The position numbers and the translations under genes are program-made. Positions 57,863 to 64,000 of a stretch of 64,000 bases of DNA are shown here, one piece after another (within the stretch, counting starts at the first letter, position 1; every line of letters begins with the position of its first letter). This DNA comes from Spirochaetota bacterium (GTDB lineage Bacteria; Spirochaetota; UBA4802; UBA5550). The notes under the pieces were generated by a model. That model did not search any database. It was not told the DNA's origin and was given only the letters and a program-made list of their open reading frames with translations. The DNA lies in assembly GCA_016929135.1 (NCBI GenBank), contig JAFGJK010000028.1, forward strand, positions 1 through 64,000, read 5' to 3'.

Positions 57863-58831
57863 CTACAGCTTCTCGTTCTCATACCACCGAATCGTTTCCA
57901 GCAGTATTTCCGTGTTTATCCTTTTCGGCTCCCAGGCGAGGTCATTCTTGGCAGTCTGGCAGTCCAAGAGCATGTTGTTCAGAAGGTAGAAGACATGTTC
58001 CTTCGTCAGGTAGTTCACCTTGAAGGGACGAAGGATGCTGGAGAGGAACTTCGTCTTGAACGAGCTGAGGTGCCTGATGACCGAATCGAGCTGCGCCAAC
58101 TCCTTGATCTTCACCGTCTGGTCCATCTGCGTCATTACATTGTCCGATCCCAGGTTGTAGATTTTGCCCGCCGCCGCCGGCGTCTTCATCGCCGACACGA
58201 AGGCCTCCACTGCGTCGTCTGGGTGAAGGAGCTGGAACTTGGTGTCGCCGTTCCCCGCGACGTAGAGCCGGTTGTCCTCCCTCATCCCCAGCGCCATGAG
58301 GAGGGCGATCAGCACCACCGGATTGTTCGTCCCCGGGCCGATAATGAGCGCTGGCCTGAAGACGGTGATCGCCATGGTCCCCCTTTTCAGGTATTCCGTG
58401 CAAATCATCTCCGCCCTCAGCTTGTCCTTTCCGTATGCCGTCCTGGGCCGCTTCGGATCGTCCTGGCGGGTGGGTATCTTTTTCGTTGTCCCGTAGACCT
58501 CGTAGGAGGAGAGGAAGAGGAATTTCTTCACGCCGGCCCTTTCGGATGCGGCGAGAAGGCTCCTGGTCCCCTGGATGTTCGTCTTTTTCATCTCCGATCT
58601 GGAGTGATGCTTCGTCCCCTTGATATCGTACAGGTGGAACACGGTATCGACGCCCTCGCAGGCCTTCCTGAGGAGACGTTCGTCCAGGGGGCTCCCCACG
58701 ATCAGTTCGACGCGGGGGTCCATGTCTCCCGTCTTACTGGGGGTGAGCCCTCGTACCTGAACGTTTTCGTTCAGGAGCCGAGTCACGAGTTTTTTCCCAA
58801 GAAAGCCGCCGCACCCCGTTACCAGTACCAT
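57863..58831 (-). CDS. Extended SDR / NAD-dependent epimerase-dehydratase-family protein
   Basis: The 322-residue protein has the Rossmann motif VTGCGGFLGKKL (residues 4-15), FLSSYEVYG (Ser) and YGKDK (the Tyr-x-x-x-Lys pair), with FRPALIIGPG. This matches extended SDR enzymes such as sugar-nucleotide epimerases or 3-beta-hydroxysteroid-dehydrogenase-like proteins. The C-terminal substrate-binding half gives no clear specificity. It is alone on the minus strand. A GAG Shine-Dalgarno (GGAGTG) is just upstream. Confidence 0.9.
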   Translation of the reverse strand: MVLVTGCGGFLGKKLVTRLLNENVQVRGLTPSKTGDMDPRVELIVGSPLDERLLRKACEGVDTVFHLYDIKGTKHHSRSEMKKTNIQGTRSLLAASERAGVKKFLFLSSYEVYGTTKKIPTRQDDPKRPRTAYGKDKLRAEMICTEYLKRGTMAITVFRPALIIGPGTNNPVVLIALLMALGMREDNRLYVAGNGDTKFQLLHPDDAVEAFVSAMKTPAAAGKIYNLGSDNVMTQMDQTVKIKELAQLDSVIRHLSSFKTKFLSSILRPFKVNYLTKEHVFYLLNNMLLDCQTAKNDLAWEPKRINTEILLETIRWYENEKL

Positions 58832-58928
58832 CGATCACTCCTTCGGATAGTATTCCTGCTCACGGAGCATGAGACATCCTGTTGCGTATTTCGTCAACAA
58901 TAATAAAGCTGCGGCGGTGGCGGAATTT

Positions 58929-59828
58929 CTATCTCTCGATGTACGGCTTCATCAGGATGCGCTCCGGGGAGAGCGGCAGGAGGATGCCCTCCACTCGGCC
59001 CAGTATCTCACCGCGCGGGATCAAGGTGATCACCATGTCCTTCAGCCTGTTGTCGGAGGCAAGCAGATACTGGCCGGCGGTGAGGGTGTAGCGCCTGTCC
59101 TGGGATCCCTTCATGAGCTGCGCCGCCACCGGGTACTCCCTCCCGTCGGTCCTCTCGTCAAGGACGTACTGCTGGAGCTTCAGGGGGTAGCGCCAGCACC
59201 AATCCTGCTCCAGCACCCCGAAGCTCAGGGGGACACCGTCGATCCTGAAGACGCTGCCGTCGTAGGTGACGCTGCTCCCCGGCTGGGCCATCACCCGCAG
59301 TGTCCTGCCCGCGGCGGTGAGCACCAGCTCCCCGTTGCGGAATCCCCCCGGTGAGTAGGTTTTGACGAGCATGTATTCGCCCCTGTCGAGGGAGGGGAGG
59401 GCGTCGCCGGTGGTGCTCTCCGCCACCGTGAAGAAGCGGGACGCCGAGAAGAGCGCCGCCGCCGTGATGACCGCCGCCGCCACCGTGTAGCAGAGGTAGA
59501 CGAGCGGCCTGTGGTAGTGACGCAGGGGGATCTCGCGGCGCCGCAGAGAGCCGGCGAGGGCTTCCAGCGGCGAGGCGATCGTCGCCGCTGCCGCGGCGAC
59601 GGAGAATACGCAGACGTCGGCGATGTGCGACCCGGAGTCCCTCGCCAGCGCCGAGAAGGGTATGAGCAACAGGCACAGGGTGCGCAGCGTGAACAGTGTG
59701 ATGCCCCTGAGAATCGAGCCGTTATACAGCTGTCCGAGGCCCGTCACGGCGAGGGACAGGAGGAATGACAGCGCCGCATAGCGTCGCTTCGTTTTTGCAC
59801 TGAAGATGATACCGTTTTTTCTGGCCAT
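58929..59828 (-). CDS. Signal-peptidase-I-like protein lacking Ser and Lys
   Basis: The 299-residue protein has an N-terminal region (about 15-65) like membrane-integral TM2 proteins (GLGQLYNGSILRGITLF), more membrane segments (about 70-130), and an S26-type domain. Its substrate-binding motif reads DALPSLDRGEYMLVK: Asp142 lies where the catalytic Ser of SMxPTL stands. The Lys box reads TLRVMAQPGS (Leu177 for Lys, Ser185 for Asp). The later motif ASDNRLKD resembles the GDNR box. It appears to be a non-catalytic member, possibly a binding protein. It is six bases after the MBL gene and forms an operon with it. Confidence 0.75.
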   Translation of the reverse strand: MARKNGIIFSAKTKRRYAALSFLLSLAVTGLGQLYNGSILRGITLFTLRTLCLLLIPFSALARDSGSHIADVCVFSVAAAAATIASPLEALAGSLRRREIPLRHYHRPLVYLCYTVAAAVITAAALFSASRFFTVAESTTGDALPSLDRGEYMLVKTYSPGGFRNGELVLTAAGRTLRVMAQPGSSVTYDGSVFRIDGVPLSFGVLEQDWCWRYPLKLQQYVLDERTDGREYPVAAQLMKGSQDRRYTLTAGQYLLASDNRLKDMVITLIPRGEILGRVEGILLPLSPERILMKPYIER

Positions 59829-59834
59829 GGGCGG

Positions 59835-60494
59835 CTACAGGAACGATTCGATGAACCGCCGCACCTTCTCCTTTCCCACGTAGACGCCGAAGTGGCCTTC
59901 GCAGAGGATATCGGCGTCCAGGGAGAGGAGAAATTCCAGCGATTTCACGTAATCCCCCCGCACCGAGCGCAGGGTGTCGTCCAGCGGGCCGTGGACGTCT
60001 TGCCCGAAGAGGACCGTCTTCCCCTCCGAGAGCATCGTCAGCACCGATGAGCCCGGGGAGTGGCCCGGTGCGTGGATGAAATCCACCGTCAGGTCTCCCA
60101 CCGTAAAGGTCTGCCGGGGGTCCGCCACCTTGATGTCTATCTTCGTGGGCTCCATGTAGGTGCCGTACCACCGCGCCGCGGTCACCTCGGAGTCACCCTC
60201 CTCAAGGTACCGGGCGTCCAGCTCGTGGGCCACCACGAGGCATCCCGTCTTTTTCCTCAGACCCTCGAGCCCGCCGGTGTGGTCGTAGTGGCAGTGGGTG
60301 ACGAAGCAGTACCGTACGTCTGCCGGGCGTACCCCTGCCTTTTCGATGTTCCGCAGCACCCGCTCGGTCCCCTGGCCGGTCCCCGCGTCCACCAGGGCCG
60401 CGGAATCCCCCGAGACGATGAGGTATATCGCCGCGTCCGAGGGATGGGAGTCCGATGACCCGCCCACGGTGTATACGTTGCCGGTGATCTTCAT
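59835..60494 (-). CDS. Metallo-beta-lactamase-fold hydrolase
   Basis: The 219-residue protein has VDAGTG, THCHYDHTGGL (HxHxDH metal site), PGHSPGSSVL, FGQDVHG and EGHFGVY. These are glyoxalase II-like MBL features: two metal ions bound by the HxHxDH set, the next His in APGHSPG, the Asp in GQD, and the final His in EGHFG. Substrate unknown. It is seven bases after the chemoreceptor-like gene and six bases before the signal-peptidase-like one, so all three are likely on one transcript. Confidence 0.9.
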   Translation of the reverse strand: MKITGNVYTVGGSSDSHPSDAAIYLIVSGDSAALVDAGTGQGTERVLRNIEKAGVRPADVRYCFVTHCHYDHTGGLEGLRKKTGCLVVAHELDARYLEEGDSEVTAARWYGTYMEPTKIDIKVADPRQTFTVGDLTVDFIHAPGHSPGSSVLTMLSEGKTVLFGQDVHGPLDDTLRSVRGDYVKSLEFLLSLDADILCEGHFGVYVGKEKVRRFIESFL

Positions 60495-60501
60495 GATGGC
60501 G

Positions 60502-62442
60502 CTATCTCCTGACGCTCCGTTCGACCAGTGTGAAGGTGGAAATCAGGTTCCACAGCTCCCTGGAGATGTTATCCAGCGACTTCGAAAGGTTGTCAAGCTC
60601 AATTGAATTCCTGGCGTAATCGCTGGTGAGGACCTCTGTTTCGACGATGGTCTTTTCCATCTTCGAGGTGTTCTCCGCCTGATCCCTGGACTGGGCGATG
60701 ATGTGCCGCGACATGTCGTTCAGCGTCACCACGGCCTTACGGATCTCCTCGGAGCCGGCCGCCTGCTTGTCCCGCTCCTCGGCGATCTTGTCGATCCTGG
60801 AGACGATGTGGTAGACGTTGTAGGTGAAGAAGGTGAGGAGCGATTTTATGTCGTTTACGCTCTGGACCCCCTTCTCGATGTTGGCGCTGGTCTCCTCCAC
60901 CAGGCGCTCGATGAGCTTCACCTCCTGGGTTGACCTGTCGGCGAGCTTGGACACCTCGTCCGCCACCACTGCGAATCCCCTGCCGTGCTCTCCTGCCCTG
61001 GCGGCCTCTATGGAAGCATTCAGGGCCAGCAGGTTGGTCTGGTCGGCGATCTCGTTTATAAGGTTCGTTGCCTCCCGAATCTTGCCGGAGCTCTCCTGAA
61101 TTGTCCGCATGTCCTCCACCATGATCCCGAGCTTTTTCTCCCCCTCCTGGACGCGGTTCGACAGCAGCTCCCCCTCTTTCCGCACCGAACCGATCATCTC
61201 CCCGATGAGCTCGATGGTCTCGGAGAAGTGCTCCAGCGACGAGAAGACATTGTTTACCGACTCTGAGGCCTCCTCGACGCGCTGCATCACCACACCCGCC
61301 GATTGCGAGAGCTCCTTGATGTTGCCGACTGCGTCGGTCATGGCCTCCTTCTGAAACTTCGCGCCGTCGCCGATGCTTCCGGAGATCACGCTCAGGAATC
61401 GCGAAAGGTCGTTGGTTTTTTTTATCGAGTCGATGAGGAGCGAAACGATCCGCTCCAGGTTCTTCAGGGTGTTGATGATCTCGTAGAGGACCTCGCGCAG
61501 CTCGTCCTGGCTGTCGATGATGAGCCTCTTGGTGAGGTCCCCCTCGGAGACGCTCTGCAGCGTGTCCACGGCGTAGCTCAGGGGGCGCACCGTGTTGGAC
61601 GCGGAGTAGAAGATCACGAAGATCGAGAAGAAGGTGGAGGTGGACATCACCGTCACCATGCGGAGGACGATGGCGGTGAGGATACCGGGATCGGTGGTGC
61701 CGGCGCCCGAGTGGATGAGCCCCGACAGCTCCTGGTAGATGTACATGCCGGTGATGACGGCGGTCATGACGAAGATCGGCACCAGGAGTATCACCAGCCG
61801 CCTCCGTATCGACACCCTGATGATCCTCGTGTTGAGGATGAGGCTCCTGGAGATCTTCCAGATGGCCAGGTTCATCTCCTTGATGAACCTGGTAAAGACA
61901 CGCTCGGCCGTCAGGTAGGCCAGAACGCCGGAGACGAATCCGGAGAAGAGAATGATGGTGACGGCGTGGGTGGTCTGGTAGAGGGTCGCCGGGGGCGTGA
62001 GGAGCAGCTGCAGCGCCACCACCGAGGTGACTGCGGCCACGGCGAATCGACTGAACATGAATACACCGTGCAGGATCGGTATGTTGTGGGCCCGCACGTA
62101 GGCCCCCACCATTGCATCGTTGTCGAAGCGGTTCTCCCGGTAGTAGCTGATGAACCTCTGTATCGGCCTGAGCATGATCTCGTTGGTGGGGATCGACAGG
62201 GAGGTGGCCGAGAGGATTATCCACCAGGCGTGCCGTATGAGGATCTGCTCCCCCTGCGTTCCGGTGAATCCGCAGAAGAAGGTGATCGCCAGGGACGCGA
62301 AGGATGCGCCGGCCACGGCACCGATCAGCTCGGTGGCCAGGAAGCGCGCCTTGGTGTTCCAGCGGAACATCGTGTCGTTGACAAAGTAATTATCGGGCTC
62401 TGCCGGCGCGGCGGCCCCTCGGTCTTCATCTCTCTCGGCCAT
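60502..62442 (-). CDS. Methyl-accepting chemotaxis-type protein
   Basis: The 646-residue protein has two groups of membrane helices (about 35-65, 70-90, 125-150, 155-180 and 215-280), a HAMP-like stretch (about 280-340) and a long coiled coil. The signalling hairpin reads ADQTNLLALNASIEAARAGE followed by HGRGFAVVADEVSKLA, the highly conserved tip. The unusual double set of membrane segments lacks a large periplasmic domain, so it may sense membrane or intramembrane signals. No che genes are in the window. It leads an operon with the MBL and signal-peptidase-like genes. Confidence 0.9.
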   Translation of the reverse strand: MAERDEDRGAAAPAEPDNYFVNDTMFRWNTKARFLATELIGAVAGASFASLAITFFCGFTGTQGEQILIRHAWWIILSATSLSIPTNEIMLRPIQRFISYYRENRFDNDAMVGAYVRAHNIPILHGVFMFSRFAVAAVTSVVALQLLLTPPATLYQTTHAVTIILFSGFVSGVLAYLTAERVFTRFIKEMNLAIWKISRSLILNTRIIRVSIRRRLVILLVPIFVMTAVITGMYIYQELSGLIHSGAGTTDPGILTAIVLRMVTVMSTSTFFSIFVIFYSASNTVRPLSYAVDTLQSVSEGDLTKRLIIDSQDELREVLYEIINTLKNLERIVSLLIDSIKKTNDLSRFLSVISGSIGDGAKFQKEAMTDAVGNIKELSQSAGVVMQRVEEASESVNNVFSSLEHFSETIELIGEMIGSVRKEGELLSNRVQEGEKKLGIMVEDMRTIQESSGKIREATNLINEIADQTNLLALNASIEAARAGEHGRGFAVVADEVSKLADRSTQEVKLIERLVEETSANIEKGVQSVNDIKSLLTFFTYNVYHIVSRIDKIAEERDKQAAGSEEIRKAVVTLNDMSRHIIAQSRDQAENTSKMEKTIVETEVLTSDYARNSIELDNLSKSLDNISRELWNLISTFTLVERSVRR

Positions 62443-62641
62443 GGGATCTCCCTGATAACCGGATAGTGTGTTGTGTCCATTTAGGGAAGGCGGGATATCT
62501 CTCTGTGTTGCCTTGCCCTATCAGGGATAACAGAAGGGCCGCAATTAGCGCAATTGTTTTTTGGCCCAGGAGCGTTTTTTTTGCCCTCGGGGGGCGGCGG
62601 AGGCCCCGCGGGGGAATCCGTTCCGCTGTAATGAATATTGG

Positions 62642-62716
62642 TTGACGTAATCTTTCGCGGGACGTTAGAGTGTTGCCGTGGGTGCGCCTTCCGACGAGGC
62701 GCGAATGTGCGGCAAC
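62642..62716 (+). promoter_or_regulatory. Candidate promoter and structured leader of TPR gene
   Basis: TTGACG (62642-62647) and a weak TTAGAG (62665-62670) are 17 bases apart. The following leader has nested arms: GTTGCCG (62672-62678) with CGGCAAC (62710-62716), and inside it GCGCCT (62684-62689) with AGGCGC (62697-62702). The start codon is at 62728, just after this hairpin. It could influence translation. Confidence 0.4.
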
Positions 62717-62727
62717 GGTGCGGGGTA

Positions 62728-64000
62728 ATGGCTGGATTGAACGACAGAAAAAAATTCTCGGCGGTACGGCGTATTGTTCTCTGCGCCGTGCTGCCGCTGC
62801 TCCTCCTGGCGGGGGGCGCAGAGGGGAGGAACGCCATATCCTTCAACAACGAGGGATGGGAGTATCTGAAACGGGGAGACAGCTTCAAGGCGGTCTTCAG
62901 CTTTAAAAACGCCCTGAATATGAACCCGCGGTACAGGGAGGCCCTGGTGGGGCTCGCCAGGGCCTACTACGAGGTTCAGGCATACGAGCAGTCCTTCGAC
63001 CTCTACACCCGTGCGTTGAAGCTCGATCCGGCATCGGGGGACGCACTCACCGGGATGGGGTTCACCCTCATCGCCCTGGGGGACTATACCGGATCGATGA
63101 AGCACTTCGAGCGGGCAGTGAAGGCATCGGGGGAGAACCTGGAGGCGCAGTACGGGATCGCCTATCTCTACAGCGCCATGGGGAAGCGCCTCTGGGCCAA
63201 GCGGAAGCTGCAGTCAATATTCAGGGTCAACCCCTATCACGTGGATTCCCTCCTGCTGATGGCGCAGATCAAGGGGGACGAGAACAGGCTCGGCGAGGCC
63301 AGGAAGCTCGTCGACAAGGCCATCGACGCCGACCGGGAATCCCCCCGGGGGTACGCGAGATACGGCGAGATACTCCTGCGGGACTACATCGCCTCCGACC
63401 GCGAGGATTCACTGTCGGACGCCATGGAGGCATTCCGGAACTCCCTCTCCATTCAGCCGAAGCAGTACGATGCCAACCGGTTCATGGGCATCATATCCCT
63501 GATCAGGGGGGACTACCCCGCCGCCATCGGCTATTTCCGGGACGCCCTCTCCGATCCGCCCAACAGCGCCGTGTACTACTGTCTGGGTGTCGCCCATGAC
63601 AGGGCGGGGGACAAGGAGGAGGCGCTGAACAGCTTCATGAAGGCGATGAAGCTCACCTCCCAGGATCCCATCATGAAGAGCAGGGTTGAGGATTTTCTCG
63701 TCCTCGGCGATTACAAGATCGGACACCCTATGAGGGTGATGCTGGACCACGACAATTTCGACACCGCGGCGGCCAAGGCAAGGAAGAACCTGCATGACCA
63801 GGTGGTGATGTATCTTCGCAGGGCGCTGCTGATGAACCCGCTGGACCGCGAGGCCCGCGAACAGCTGATGGAGTACTACCAGATAAACGACTATCACGAT
63901 CTGTACATCGAAGAGCTCAAGGAGCTCCAGCGCAACTTCAAGGAGGGGGATTTCAGGAACAGGCTCACCGTGGCGATCCTGAAGCGCCGTGAGCGCCTCT
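62728..64000 (+). CDS. Secreted TPR-repeat protein (partial, runs off right edge)
   Basis: At least 424 codons are present. A signal-like hydrophobic segment (about residues 13-30: IVLCAVLPLLLLAGGAEG) is followed by TPR units. Examples are GWEYLKRGDSFKAVFSFKNA, GLARAYYEVQAYEQSFDLYT and GFTLIALGDYTGSMKHFERA, each near 34 residues. About eight or more repeats are visible. It is probably a periplasmic or membrane-attached scaffold; a start with GCGGGGT lies upstream. Its 3' end is beyond the window. Confidence 0.88.
   Translation, partial: MAGLNDRKKFSAVRRIVLCAVLPLLLLAGGAEGRNAISFNNEGWEYLKRGDSFKAVFSFKNALNMNPRYREALVGLARAYYEVQAYEQSFDLYTRALKLDPASGDALTGMGFTLIALGDYTGSMKHFERAVKASGENLEAQYGIAYLYSAMGKRLWAKRKLQSIFRVNPYHVDSLLLMAQIKGDENRLGEARKLVDKAIDADRESPRGYARYGEILLRDYIASDREDSLSDAMEAFRNSLSIQPKQYDANRFMGIISLIRGDYPAAIGYFRDALSDPPNSAVYYCLGVAHDRAGDKEEALNSFMKAMKLTSQDPIMKSRVEDFLVLGDYKIGHPMRVMLDHDNFDTAAAKARKNLHDQVVMYLRRALLMNPLDREAREQLMEYYQINDYHDLYIEELKELQRNFKEGDFRNRLTVAILKRRERL

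Noticed and set aside
62443..62727. Small open frames in the gap before the TPR gene
   Set aside because: All are antisense or lack start signals; the only organised feature is the leader hairpin.
1..64000. tRNA, rRNA, CRISPR arrays, intact insertion sequences and phage genes
   Set aside because: Reading both strands by eye, I found no tRNA-like cloverleaf, ribosomal RNA segment, regularly spaced repeat set or transposase/integrase motif. A dedicated scan could still find a short tRNA I missed.

Overview
The window is GC-rich, densely coded bacterial DNA with Gram-negative features: outer-membrane barrel candidates, many lipoproteins and an L,D-transpeptidase-like protein. The mix of 7TM-DISM and 7TM sensor kinases, many PAS domains, a SpoIIE-type phosphatase, toxin-antitoxin-style MORN-repeat lipoproteins, families of small paralogous lipoproteins, formate-tetrahydrofolate ligase and a ferredoxin-thioredoxin-reductase-like protein suggests a free-living, probably anaerobic member of the Spirochaetota or a similar environmental lineage. 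This is an inference; there is no rRNA or other phylogenetic marker to confirm it. I saw no tRNA, rRNA, CRISPR array, intact transposase or prophage.

Layout. 1-4.7 kb: a truncated lipoprotein with alkaline-phosphatase motifs in permuted order, a membrane protein, a possible structured RNA, a MarR regulator divergent from a flavin-reductase-like gene, two outer-membrane proteins and a P-loop protein. 4.9-9.8 kb: an array of five paralogous lipoproteins, interrupted by an AhpD-like gene. 9.8-17.6 kb: peptide deformylase, a 7TM-PAS histidine kinase, and a convergent 1,570-residue pseudokinase-AAA-TPR-GAF-LytTR protein. 18-22.9 kb: small proteins, a decayed chemoreceptor-like fragment, MarC, and a two-ACT-domain protein coupled to formate-THF ligase. 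22.9-31.5 kb: three large PAS signalling proteins (two hybrid kinases and a diguanylate cyclase). 31.8-38.7 kb: membrane protein, MORN lipoprotein, hydrolase, SpoIIE phosphatase, and a secreted nuclease overlapping an L,D-transpeptidase-like protein that lacks its cysteine. 38.9-47 kb: ABC exporter, GNAT, a glutaredoxin / FTR-like / hydrolase / HtpX operon, thioredoxin reductase and small proteins. 47-52.5 kb: a short plus-strand transcription unit, the yggS-proC-M23 operon, speD with a metallo-beta-lactamase gene, and adenylate kinase. 52.6-57.9 kb: a four-gene operon of small membrane protein, kinase-like sensor without the phospho-acceptor His, RavA/MoxR-like ATPase and VWA protein. 57.9-64 kb: an SDR protein, an operon of chemoreceptor-like protein, metallo-beta-lactamase and degenerate signal peptidase, and a TPR protein cut by the window end.

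The recurring theme is signal transduction, with several members that have lost catalytic residues but keep binding domains: the pseudokinase at 12.9-17.6 kb, the His-less kinase at 53 kb, the Cys-to-Ser L,D-transpeptidase at 38 kb and the Ser/Lys-less signal peptidase at 59 kb. The strongest candidates for something undescribed are the permuted phosphatase at the left edge, the His-less-kinase/RavA/VWA operon, the LytTR-terminated pseudokinase and the lipoprotein array. All assignments come from reading motifs by eye; no database search was run.
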